This document shows, piece by piece, positions 1 through 6,064 of a stretch of 7,511 nucleotides of DNA (the first letter of the stretch is position 1; each line of letters begins with the position of its first letter). This stretch comes from Actinomycetes bacterium (GTDB lineage Bacteria > Actinomycetota > Acidimicrobiia > Acidimicrobiales > JAJYPT01). The stretch covers positions 1 to 7,511 of the forward strand of contig JAJYPT010000080.1 in assembly GCA_021795135.1 (NCBI GenBank), in the 5' to 3' direction. The position numbers and the translations under genes are program-made. The notes beneath the pieces were generated by a model. It did not search any database. It was not told the DNA's origin and was given only the letters and a program-made list of their open reading frames with translations.

Positions 1-880
1 TGCCGGTTTTATAGTTAAATGCTTCAGTAGATACAATCCCTTGGCGAGTCTTTATATAATTGATAAAACTAGACCCAAAAGGATTGAGTGAAGGAGGTTT
101 TACACCTGCTAAAGAACTCTGTAGTTCTTGAATTATTTCTTCATGCCTAGAGATTTGTTCTGCTAGGGGCAAAGTCAAATAAGATTGAGTATCTGCTAGA
201 GCATCTTTGGCTTCAGGTAAACCTCTCCAGTTAGAAGGGGTGTTGTTTAGACGAGTAGAGAGGGTATTTACTGCATTGATGATATCGCTAGGTTGATTTT
301 TTGTAAGACCACCTGAGACTTGAGACAGCTGAGTTAGTTGTTGTTGCCACGAGTTTGCTTCTGTGTTCCATTTTGTTACCAAAGCTTTACGAGCTTTTAG
401 AGATTGTGCTGCTTTTACTTCTTTGTTGATCTTGGAAGGAGTAGATGCTCCATTCCAACCTGTTTGTAAGTTTATTAGATGATCTCCAGCAGCAATAGCT
501 AACTTTTTTTGTTTAGAACTATAGGCGTTGTAAGAGCTTTTGGCTTGGTTTTGGATAGAAGCTATTTGCTTACTGGTACCTAACCATTTTATTGGGATAG
601 GTCCAAAACTTTTATTTTGTAGAGTTTTCAATTGATTATATTGCTTAACAATTTGTGTTTTGGGAAGTCCTAGTTTTTGATATTTACGAAATTGTTTTAG
701 AGCTATTGTTTGGTTTCGGATAAATTGCTTGTAATTTATGAAAAAAACAATGCTTGTGCCAATGCTTAGGATAATTACAAAGCCAAAACTGATTGAGTAG
801 TATCTTATTTTGTATTTAGGGGGTGTTTTGTTGTGATCTAGATGTTCTAGCGTTGCTATTTTCCTAGTTTTTTCTAGCAT
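1..880 (-). CDS. Membrane-anchored extracytoplasmic protein, probable serine hydrolase (beta-lactamase-like), N-terminal part only
   Basis: An open frame of 293 complete codons runs from the ATG at 880-878 off the left edge without a stop, so the C-terminus is missing. An in-frame TAG four codons upstream and an AGGGA Shine-Dalgarno-like stretch six bases before the ATG support this start. Residues 1-28 are charged and basic, residues 29-49 form one hydrophobic transmembrane segment (FGFVIILSIGTSIVFF core), and residues 50-260 are hydrophilic, Lys/Gln/Ser-rich and probably helical. That arrangement suggests a type II membrane protein with an outward-facing body. The last residues, around 271-293 (FINYIKTRQGIVSTEAFNY, then KTG), resemble the opening of the class A beta-lactamase-like serine hydrolase fold, where a helix leads into a strand ending in a D/N-x-x-TG turn. 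The catalytic SxxK would come next, beyond the window. The family call is inference; the reading frame and membrane anchor are seen directly. It could instead be another cell-envelope enzyme. Confidence 0.75.
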   Translation of the reverse strand, partial: MLEKTRKIATLEHLDHNKTPPKYKIRYYSISFGFVIILSIGTSIVFFINYKQFIRNQTIALKQFRKYQKLGLPKTQIVKQYNQLKTLQNKSFGPIPIKWLGTSKQIASIQNQAKSSYNAYSSKQKKLAIAAGDHLINLQTGWNGASTPSKINKEVKAAQSLKARKALVTKWNTEANSWQQQLTQLSQVSGGLTKNQPSDIINAVNTLSTRLNNTPSNWRGLPEAKDALADTQSYLTLPLAEQISRHEEIIQELQSSLAGVKPPSLNPFGSSFINYIKTRQGIVSTEAFNYKTG

Positions 881-1010
881 AGAATATCCCTAAACTTTTA
901 TGGCTTATTTATTTAGTTCGTTATGAATAGCTAATACCTTTACCAGTATTGATGATAGAAATGAATCTCTACTGAGAGACAAAGTAAAAAAGGCTGAGAT
1001 TTAGGGAAAT

Positions 1011-1041
1011 ATCCCACGACTTTAGTCGTGAGAGCAGTCAA
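1011..1041 (+). mobile_element. Possible IS200/IS605 (TnpB) right-end remnant or omega-RNA 3' end
   Basis: The plus strand shows a perfect 6-bp stem with a TTTA loop (CACGACTTTAGTCGTG, 1015-1030), flanked by ATCC on the left and by AGAGCAG then TCAA (1038-1041) on the right. Hairpins of this kind followed a few bases later by TCAA mark the right ends of many IS200/IS605 TnpB elements; TCAA is the right cleavage tetranucleotide known for IS608. In TnpB elements this end also forms the 3' end of the guide RNA scaffold. No tnpA or intact tnpB is present nearby, so this would be a decayed relic or a short non-autonomous end. The resemblance is from memory of such ends, and a chance hairpin is possible. 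No T-tract follows, so it is not a standard terminator on the plus strand. Confidence 0.35.
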
Positions 1042-1215
1042 TTTAGAGTTAAAAGTTGAAGCAGTTATTGAGTAATTGATTCTAGTTGTAGTGCAAAAGA
1101 AGCTGCAACAGAACTTTCACTAAATGGTCTTTAACCTATAGCTGTGATTCTTGTTGAGCTTTTCTAACCCTAGCTATTAAAGATAGGTCAAATAATAAAA
1201 TCCCGCTGATAGTAG

Positions 1216-1239
1216 TTTTTGATCATTTGATGTCAAAAA
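1216..1239 (-). terminator. Weak candidate terminator after the importer operon
   Basis: An inverted repeat TTTTTGA/TCAAAAA with a 10-base spacer lies 16 bases past the malG stop. On the minus strand it can fold as TTTTTG, a two-base bulge, ATC, an AAAT loop and GATCAAAAA. A T-rich run precedes it and there is no G/C-rich stem, so this is weak evidence only. It is the best stem-loop seen directly downstream of the operon. Confidence 0.25.
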
Positions 1240-1254
1240 GGACAAAGAAAAAAC

Positions 1255-2082
1255 TTATTTTACAGCCCCAGCTGTCAGTCCAGAAATGATCTTTTTTTGA
1301 GCCAAGAGCACCAGCAATGCTATTGGTAGCGTTGTGACAACTACTGCAGCATCAATGCGATTGTAAAATACTTGGAACTGGCTTTGTCCTAGGTTTACTA
1401 TTGCTAAAGGGGCAGTAAAGTGACTTGGGGAGCTTATAAAAGACAACGCAAAAGTAAAGTCATTCCAGGCCAAAATAAAAGACAAAATAGCAGCAGTAAA
1501 AATACCCGGAACTGCGATAGGTATGACTATTTTCCATAGAGCTTGTAGTCTGCTTGCCCCATCTACCATGGCAGCTTCTTCTAAGTCTTTAGGTATTTGA
1601 GAAAAAAAGTTAGTCAAAAGCCATGTACTAATTGGCAGTGTATAAATTAAATAAGTAAATATCAACGAGGTAAAAGAATCCAATAGCCCAAGGGTTCTAA
1701 ATACTAAAAACAAAGGACCTACCATGGCTATTATAGGGAAAAAACCAGCCACTAAAATAAAACCTAAAATTAAACCCTTTCCCTTTATTCCAAGTCTGGC
1801 AAGAGAATAAGCAGCTAATACGCTAGTGATTAAGGATAAAACAGTAGTAGCCAAAGAAACAAAAGCACTATTTAGCAAAGGTTGTAAGAAGTTATCTTGA
1901 GTAAATACTGTATTGTAAGCTGAAAAGCTAAGTTTTGATGGCCAAAAACCTGAAGTGATTTGGGAAGCTTCAGCTGAGGTTTTTAGAGAAGTTATAAATA
2001 TCCAATAAAAGGGAAATAACGAACTCAAAACAAATGCAATTACAAAGCCATAAAAAAGAATTTTGTTTATTGGTTTAGACAA
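1255..2082 (-). CDS. CUT1 sugar ABC transporter permease, MalG type
   Basis: This 275-residue inner-membrane permease forms half of the translocation channel of the sugar importer encoded upstream. An N-terminal membrane segment at about 9-31 ends in the family-typical FPFYWIFITSLK. Further hydrophobic segments lie at about 72-93, 104-128, 136-158, 191-212 and 246-262. The cytoplasmic EAA loop that docks to the ATPase is at about 168-188 (EEAAMVDGAS, then a conserved IP). The tail GLTAGAVK is characteristic of MalG-like proteins of trehalose/maltose-type importers. Length is normal. The start is a TTG at 2082-2080, three bases beyond the malF stop, with GGAGA nine bases upstream inside the malF end; no early ATG competes. 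The tight spacing implies translational coupling with malF. The substrate cannot be set from the permease alone. Confidence 0.95.
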   Translation of the reverse strand: MSKPINKILFYGFVIAFVLSSLFPFYWIFITSLKTSAEASQITSGFWPSKLSFSAYNTVFTQDNFLQPLLNSAFVSLATTVLSLITSVLAAYSLARLGIKGKGLILGFILVAGFFPIIAMVGPLFLVFRTLGLLDSFTSLIFTYLIYTLPISTWLLTNFFSQIPKDLEEAAMVDGASRLQALWKIVIPIAVPGIFTAAILSFILAWNDFTFALSFISSPSHFTAPLAIVNLGQSQFQVFYNRIDAAVVVTTLPIALLVLLAQKKIISGLTAGAVK

Positions 2083-2085
2083 TTT

Positions 2086-3039
2086 TTAAGTCTCCGGTTT
2101 TAGAACTTTTACATAAATCCCAGCTATGACAAGAGCCATAAGAATCAATGCCACAGAAATAGCTCCTCCGTAACCAAAATTAGTATCTACTAAAAATGCT
2201 CTCCAGTTTAGATAAGCTAAAGTTTCAGTAGAGTTTCCGGGGCCTCCACCAGTCATTATGTAAATAATGTCAAATATCAAAAAAGCAGATAGAGTTCTAA
2301 ATATTAGAGCTACTAGTATTGCTGGTTTTAGCAAAGGTATAGTCAGTCTCCTAAATGCTTGCCACGAACTAGCCCCATCTACTTTGGCAGCTTCATAAAT
2401 ATCTCGTGGTATGACTTGGAGACCAGCTAATAGTAGTATTGCTATAAATGGGGTATTTTTCCATGCATCTGCTACTAAAATTGCAACCCAAGCCGTAGAG
2501 GGGTGAGCTAGCCAGGTAGTGTTTGATCCAGGTAGATGTAGAATTTTTAAAAGATAATTTACAAATCCTGTATAAGGGTCAAACATAGTTTTCCATAACA
2601 TTGCTGAAACCACTGTTGGAACAGCCCATGGTATAAGTACAGCAGCTCTTACTATTCCTCTTCCTTTGAATTCTTTATCCAAAACCAGGGCAAGTCCCAA
2701 ACCTATTATCATTTCTATAGTTACCGAAACAGCAGAAAAAACAATGGTATTTACAAAAGCAATACCAAAATCTGGAGTGGTTGTTAGGGTTTTGAAGTTA
2801 TGGATTCCACTAAAGGGCTGTCCAGGAATTGGATTGGCAAAATTTACATGATGGAATGAATTCCAGATGTTATAGCCCAAAGGAAAAGCTGTTATAAGCA
2901 AAAGCAAAATTATAGCAGGAGCAACTAATACATAACCTAAACGTCGCCCTTTGGAGCCTAAGGTGTCATTTTTTACTTTCTTGATTCCCACATTGCTAGC
3001 TGAATGAGTAGCAATGTGGGAATCAGCTATTGTAGACAT
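2086..3039 (-). CDS. CUT1 sugar ABC transporter permease, MalF type
   Basis: This 317-residue inner-membrane permease is the partner of the MalG-type protein. A cytoplasmic tail of about 34 residues precedes the first membrane segment (about 35-56, ending in FPLGYNIWNSF). Other hydrophobic segments lie at about 95-119, 130-150, 183-205, 238-262 and 290-312. The EAA loop that contacts the ATPase is at about 215-237 (YEAAKVDGAS, then IPLLKP). MTGGGPGNSTETL at about 262-274 is a hallmark of this permease class. The ATG at 3039-3037 directly abuts the TAA of the binding-protein gene, with AAGGGA just upstream, so translation is probably coupled. Codons 5-20 encode both arms of a 17-bp perfect inverted repeat (separate entry), which is unusual inside a coding region. 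The first 30 residues look poorly conserved and are not needed for the fold; no other ATG lies before the first membrane segment. Confidence 0.95.
   Translation of the reverse strand: MSTIADSHIATHSASNVGIKKVKNDTLGSKGRRLGYVLVAPAIILLLLITAFPLGYNIWNSFHHVNFANPIPGQPFSGIHNFKTLTTTPDFGIAFVNTIVFSAVSVTIEMIIGLGLALVLDKEFKGRGIVRAAVLIPWAVPTVVSAMLWKTMFDPYTGFVNYLLKILHLPGSNTTWLAHPSTAWVAILVADAWKNTPFIAILLLAGLQVIPRDIYEAAKVDGASSWQAFRRLTIPLLKPAILVALIFRTLSAFLIFDIIYIMTGGGPGNSTETLAYLNWRAFLVDTNFGYGGAISVALILMALVIAGIYVKVLKPET
2091..2095 (-). promoter_or_regulatory. Shine-Dalgarno supporting a TTG start for malG-type permease
   Basis: On the minus strand GGAGA lies nine bases before the TTG at 2082-2080, inside the last codons of the malF-type gene. 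It is the reason for accepting TTG as the start, because the MalG N-terminus has no ATG near the expected position. Confidence 0.6.
2982..3025 (-). repeat. 17-bp perfect inverted repeat (hairpin) in the first codons of malF
   Basis: The arms TGATTCCCACATTGCTA (2982-2998) and TAGCAATGTGGGAATCA (3009-3025) are exact reverse complements separated by 10 bases. On the malF transcript the stem begins 15 bases into the coding sequence, just beyond an initiating ribosome's footprint and 15 bases after the stop codon of the binding-protein gene. No T-run follows on either strand, so it is not an intrinsic terminator. By analogy with malE-malF intergenic hairpins in other bacteria, it could stabilise the 3' end of the binding-protein message or restrain permease translation. 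That role is inference; the repeat itself is exact. Confidence 0.9.
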
Positions 3040-4332
3040 TTATCCCTTGATGGTCTTTAGTTGAGCAGCAGTACTTTTCAAAAGTGCTCCTGGGGTTCCC
3101 TGGTTACTTAAAGTAGAAGAGATCATAGTCTGTAGATCTGAAGATATTTGAGGATAAGCAGGAGTTATAGGACGTGGAGTTGCATATTTGAATACTGCTT
3201 TTTCTTGCTTATAATAAGGAGCCTTGGAATACAAAGAAGAATTATAAGCAGACTTCAATGCTGGAGGATCCCCAGCTGATATGGCTCTTTGGGTTTGAAC
3301 AGATGGACTTTGTAGATATTTTATAAATTCCCATGCAGCTGCGCTATGGGTAGATTTAGCATTTATTGCCAACATGTCTCCACCTAAAGCAGCTTGAGGT
3401 GTCCCAGTTGCAGAAGGAAATGGTATCCAACCTGTTTTTCCTGCAACTATTGATCCTGGTTTTTCTGCCAATGCAAAAAGATAAGGCCAATTCATAGCAA
3501 AAGCAGCCGATCCATTTAGATAAGCACTTTGGACATTAGGTTCTTGCCACCCAGTAACAGCTTGTGGGGATATATGGTAAGAGTAAATAGTATTATGCAT
3601 AAATGTAAGTGCTTTTTTATTTGCTGGGGTATTTAGGTTACTGGGATTTAATTTGCCTCCAAAACCACCTAGGAAGTTTATAAAAGCAGTTACGGCTCCT
3701 TCGTATTTTGCCCCTTCGAAAGCCAATCCAGTTGTAATGGATTTATCCTTTGCCATTGCCATCTTGGCATCTGCTACTAATTGAGCTGGAGTAGATGGGG
3801 GAGTGGGGATAAGGTCTTTGCGGTAATAGACACCTTCTGCATTTATAAACCATGGAACCGCATAAGTTTTTCCATTGTATTGACCAGCTTTTACTTCTCC
3901 TGAGAAAAAAGCACTGGAATTGGGGTGAAACTTATTAAGAGGCATTAGCCAACCTGCCTTAGCAAAACTTGGTGGCCAAATTACATCTGTGTAAAAAACA
4001 TCAGGAGTGGAAGACCCAGCTATAAAACTTTGAGTTAGTTGCTGTTTTGCACTAGAACTAGAAGAAGAAAGAGGTAGCAATTTTACAGTTATATTAGGAT
4101 GTAGTTTTTCAAATCCAGCTATTGCAGTTTTTGTCGCCGTACCTTCTGAGCCTAATCCTCCAGCTGCAAATACTATGGTTTGTTTAGCACTAGCACTGAC
4201 ACTTTTGGTAGAAGACCCAGAGCTAGAAGAACTGCCACAAGCTGAAGCTAGTAACGCTAGGCTCAACAAAGCCGAACCTGCTTTGATTTGGGTTGTTTTA
4301 TGTGGAGTTGTGTTACCTTTTATCTTCTTCAT
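3040..4332 (-). CDS. Extracellular solute-binding lipoprotein, family 1, trehalose/maltose-like
   Basis: This 430-residue binding protein captures the sugar outside the membrane and delivers it to MalF/MalG. The lipoprotein signal has basic residues at 1-17, a hydrophobic core at 19-30, and the lipobox LLASAC with Cys32 as the lipidation site. A Ser-rich linker (about 34-49) follows. Ala at position -3 of the lipobox is tolerated but less usual than Leu. Family landmarks are TPDVFYTDVIWPPSFAKAGWL at about 109-129 and a GDPPALKSAYNS segment near residue 350. Both resemble binding proteins of trehalose/maltose-type CUT1 importers. An oddity is a run of six serines at 89-94, where relatives usually carry a more varied loop. 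The start is firm: ATG at 4332-4330 with GAGGAGG five bases or so upstream, the best ribosome site in the window, fitting the need for excess binding protein. Confidence 0.95.
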   Translation of the reverse strand: MKKIKGNTTPHKTTQIKAGSALLSLALLASACGSSSSSGSSTKSVSASAKQTIVFAAGGLGSEGTATKTAIAGFEKLHPNITVKLLPLSSSSSSAKQQLTQSFIAGSSTPDVFYTDVIWPPSFAKAGWLMPLNKFHPNSSAFFSGEVKAGQYNGKTYAVPWFINAEGVYYRKDLIPTPPSTPAQLVADAKMAMAKDKSITTGLAFEGAKYEGAVTAFINFLGGFGGKLNPSNLNTPANKKALTFMHNTIYSYHISPQAVTGWQEPNVQSAYLNGSAAFAMNWPYLFALAEKPGSIVAGKTGWIPFPSATGTPQAALGGDMLAINAKSTHSAAAWEFIKYLQSPSVQTQRAISAGDPPALKSAYNSSLYSKAPYYKQEKAVFKYATPRPITPAYPQISSDLQTMISSTLSNQGTPGALLKSTAAQLKTIKG

Positions 4333-4336
4333 GACT

Positions 4337-4343
4337 CCTCCTC
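4337..4343 (-). promoter_or_regulatory. Strong Shine-Dalgarno of the binding-protein gene
   Basis: GAGGAGG on the minus strand sits four bases before the ATG at 4332. It is clearly stronger than the ribosome sites of the other genes in the operon and predicts high translation of the binding protein. Confidence 0.75.
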
Positions 4344-4358
4344 GGAATCTAGTAGTTC

Positions 4359-4364
4359 ATTATA
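4359..4364 (-). promoter_or_regulatory. Candidate internal promoter (-10) for the binding-protein gene
   Basis: A perfect TATAAT lies on the minus strand in the 58-bp gap between the ATPase and binding-protein genes. Transcription would start around 4352, leaving a short leader that still includes the GAGGAGG site. No good -35 hexamer is present about 17 bases upstream, and AT-rich gaps produce such hexamers by chance, so this is tentative. Confidence 0.35.
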
Positions 4365-4390
4365 ATTAATCTCAATAATTAGGGATTGTA

Positions 4391-5593
4391 TTATTCCCAA
4401 ATAGAAAATCCTGTATCTATATCGAAAAAATGCATATTAGTAGTATCAACTAATATTTCAATAAGTTCATCTCTTTTAACTGCGCTTCGAGGAGGAAATC
4501 TTGCTACTCCTTCTGCTTGTGAATTGCCTTGAGAGCCAAGCAAAGAGTCCATAGCTCCTTTTTCTTCAGCTATTTGTTTTATATCATCTGTAATTCCAGC
4601 ATTGGCATTTATAGTGAAATGAATTAACTTTTCTGAACCTAAAGCTTCTATTAGGCTTACTTTTGCTTTTATTGATTGAAAATTTGGATTTTGGTTGGCC
4701 AAGGAGGCATCATAGAGGTCTTCGGGTCTAATTCCAAAAACGATACGGCGTTGGTTAAATGAACGAAGAGATGGATGCAAACTTGTTACTTTGTTATCTA
4801 GATAAATTGTTTGATTTCCAAAATTCAAATTAGCTCCAGTGGAGTTAAATTCAATTTCTCCTTCGAATAAATTCATAGAGGGAGATCCTATAAAAGCTGC
4901 AACAAAAAGATTATTAGGATGATCATATAAGCGCTGAGGAGAATCTATTTGTTGTAAAAATGAATTTTTCAATACTGCAACTCGATCCCCCATTGTCATA
5001 GCTTCTACTTGATCATGGGTAACATATAGAGTTGCTACTCCTAATTGGCGCTGTATTTTAGATATTTCTGAACGCATTTGGACTCTAAGTTTTGCATCCA
5101 AATTAGAAAGTGGTTCGTCCATCAAAAATACTGCGGGCTCTCTTACGATTGCACGTCCCATTGCCACACGTTGTCTTTGTCCACCTGAAAGTTGGGAAGG
5201 TTTGCGATCTAGTATTTCTTCCAATCCAAGTATTGAAGCAGCACGAGCTACTTTTTTTTCTATTTCTTCTTTGGGCATTTTTTGTAGCTTTAGAGGAAAA
5301 GCAAGATTGTCTCTTACTTTCATATGAGGGTATAGAGCATAACTTTGGAAAACCATAGCAATATCTCTGTCTTTGGGAGCTACGTTGTTTACTTCTTTAT
5401 TATTTATCCGTAGAGATCCACTTGTGATTTCTTCTAATCCAGCTACCATACGCAAAGCTGTTGTTTTACCACATCCAGAAGGACCTACTAGAACCAAGAA
5501 TTCCCCTTCTTGCATGCTAAAGCTTAAATCAGTTACCCCAGCAGTGCCGTTCGGGTAAATCTTTGAAATATGTTCTAGTTCAACAGTTGCCAT
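4391..5593 (-). CDS. Sugar ABC transporter ATP-binding protein, MalK/MsmK/UgpC type
   Basis: This cytoplasmic ATPase (400 residues) powers the importer as a homodimer bound to the EAA loops of MalF/MalG. All catalytic motifs are intact: Walker A GPSGCGKT at 37-44, Q-loop Gln83, signature LSGGQ at 135-139, Walker B VFLMDE at 155-160 with Glu160 catalytic, D-loop SNLDA at 163-167, and switch His193. Residues 235-400 form the C-terminal OB/TOBE-type regulatory domain, beginning at IGSPSMNLFEG and ending with MHFFDIDTG. The protein is about 30 residues longer than the classic enzyme because of a segment at about 330-372, as in many actinobacterial homologues. The ATG at 5593-5591 is preceded by a G-run (GGTGGGGG) rather than a canonical GGAGG. 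It is the first gene of the operon. ATPases of this type often serve several importers, so it may do more than power this one. Confidence 0.96.
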   Translation of the reverse strand: MATVELEHISKIYPNGTAGVTDLSFSMQEGEFLVLVGPSGCGKTTALRMVAGLEEITSGSLRINNKEVNNVAPKDRDIAMVFQSYALYPHMKVRDNLAFPLKLQKMPKEEIEKKVARAASILGLEEILDRKPSQLSGGQRQRVAMGRAIVREPAVFLMDEPLSNLDAKLRVQMRSEISKIQRQLGVATLYVTHDQVEAMTMGDRVAVLKNSFLQQIDSPQRLYDHPNNLFVAAFIGSPSMNLFEGEIEFNSTGANLNFGNQTIYLDNKVTSLHPSLRSFNQRRIVFGIRPEDLYDASLANQNPNFQSIKAKVSLIEALGSEKLIHFTINANAGITDDIKQIAEEKGAMDSLLGSQGNSQAEGVARFPPRSAVKRDELIEILVDTTNMHFFDIDTGFSIWE

Positions 5594-5624
5594 TAGCCCC
5601 CACCGATTAATTTTTTAATAATTT

Positions 5625-5662
5625 GGTTTATCAATAGGTACTATCATTAATATCGATAAACC
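5625..5662. promoter_or_regulatory. Candidate operator: imperfect 12-bp inverted repeat upstream of the sugar operon
   Basis: GGTTTATCAATA (5625-5636) and TATCGATAAACC (5651-5662) are reverse complements except at one position, with a 14-base spacer. The right arm also contains the small palindrome TATCGATA. The repeat begins where transcription from the candidate promoter at 5669-5698 would start, a usual place for a repressor such as a LacI-type sugar regulator. No regulator gene is in the window, so the binding protein is unknown. It could alternatively be a leader hairpin in the mRNA. Confidence 0.4.
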
Positions 5663-5668
5663 CCCCAC

Positions 5669-5698
5669 TTTATACACTAGCTTTCTAACCACTGTCTT
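5669..5698 (-). promoter_or_regulatory. Candidate promoter of the sugar importer operon
   Basis: On the minus strand AAGACA (5698-5693, four of six matching TTGACA) and TATAAA (5674-5669, five of six matching TATAAT) are separated by 18 bases. This is close to the ideal sigma-70-type layout and points at the ATPase gene about 75 bases downstream. It is the best such pair in the 121-bp gap. Confidence 0.45.
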
Positions 5699-5714
5699 AC
5701 AAGATCTAACTTAA

Positions 5715-6038
5715 CTAGGCGATATTTAGAACAGAAAGCAACAGTAGAATAAGTAGAAGGATAGAACTTATTTTAATTAAAGATGAATAACTAGAAAGTT
5801 TTATTTTTGACCTAGGGTCGAATACTTCTTCTACTTGATTTATGAGTAAAATTCCTGTAGCTGTTGGGAAATCAGAAAGGCTTACAAATATTTCAACTTT
5901 GCTAGTTATTGGGTAAGGATTACTTATGGAACCATTAAAGTGACCAACAATCCCTTGTGAATGTAATAAAGCTATTATTACTTGAGCTTCAAAATAGCTA
6001 GATGTAGTAGTCAAAAGCTTTAATTCTGACGAATCCAT
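5715..6038 (-). CDS. Small DUF2007-like protein with C-terminal membrane anchor
   Basis: This protein has 107 residues. Residues about 6-68 fit the DUF2007 pattern: a strand (LKLLTTTSS), a helix with EAQVIIALLHSQGI, a loop, then VEIFVSLSDFPTATGILL. This is a small ferredoxin/GlnB-like alpha-beta fold whose role is not established, although it has been described as a putative signal-transducing domain. Residues about 70-84 are a polar linker, and residues 86-105 (SLIKISSILLLILLLLS core) form one hydrophobic segment, giving a tail-anchored protein with the domain probably in the cytoplasm. The ATG at 6038-6036 lacks a visible Shine-Dalgarno, so translation may be leaderless. It diverges from pafA across 26 bp and lies upstream of the sugar operon on the same strand, but the 121-bp gap with its own promoter candidate suggests separate transcription. 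The domain call is from sequence pattern only. Confidence 0.7.
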   Translation of the reverse strand: MDSSELKLLTTTSSYFEAQVIIALLHSQGIVGHFNGSISNPYPITSKVEIFVSLSDFPTATGILLINQVEEVFDPRSKIKLSSYSSLIKISSILLLILLLLSVLNIA

Positions 6039-6064
6039 ATAAATTAAGGTAGCGTGAATTAAGT
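6039..6064. promoter_or_regulatory. 26-bp divergent junction with possible leaderless start signals
   Basis: The space between the pafA ATG and the DUF2007-like ATG is too short to hold two ordinary promoters with leaders. TANNNT-type -10 candidates are present for both directions: TAGCGT, 15 to 10 bases before the pafA ATG, and TACCTT, 13 to 8 bases before the other ATG. Both would give little or no leader, a common situation in actinobacteria. Neither gene has a clear Shine-Dalgarno. The hexamers are weak on their own. Confidence 0.3.

Larger units (their letters stand above)
881..1254. other. Gene-free intergenic stretch between importer operon and serine-hydrolase-like gene
   Basis: No convincing gene is visible here on either strand. 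It contains the AGGGA ribosome-binding stretch of the gene starting at 880, a small TCTCT/AGAGA hairpin at 966-979, a TnpB-right-end-like hairpin at 1015-1030, and an AT-rich inverted repeat at 1216-1239 just past the last importer gene. Everything between about 1045 and 1200 looks like unstructured AT-rich sequence with frequent stops. A promoter for the gene at 880 should lie here, but I could not single out a good one. Confidence 0.6.

Noticed and set aside
1015..1030. Hairpin as an intrinsic terminator
   Set aside because: No run of T follows the stem on the plus strand, and on the minus strand the hairpin is over 200 bases past the importer's last gene.
3593..3602. Palindrome TTATGCATAA
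   Set aside because: A 10-bp AT-rich palindrome inside a conserved coding region is expected by chance and has no positional meaning.
4175..4369. Open frame on the plus strand opposite the signal peptide of the binding protein
   Set aside because: Its apparent hydrophobic content is the complement of the Ser/Ala-rich lipoprotein signal, so it is a shadow.
5110..5358. Open frame on the plus strand opposite the ATPase gene
   Set aside because: It is the antisense shadow of a highly conserved ATPase region; its translation is low-complexity hydrophobic with no family resemblance and no ribosome site.
5597..5668. Repeated GTGGGGG runs as a regulatory direct repeat
   Set aside because: Two short G-runs about 65 bases apart, one at the ribosome-site position, are too short to support as a shared operator.
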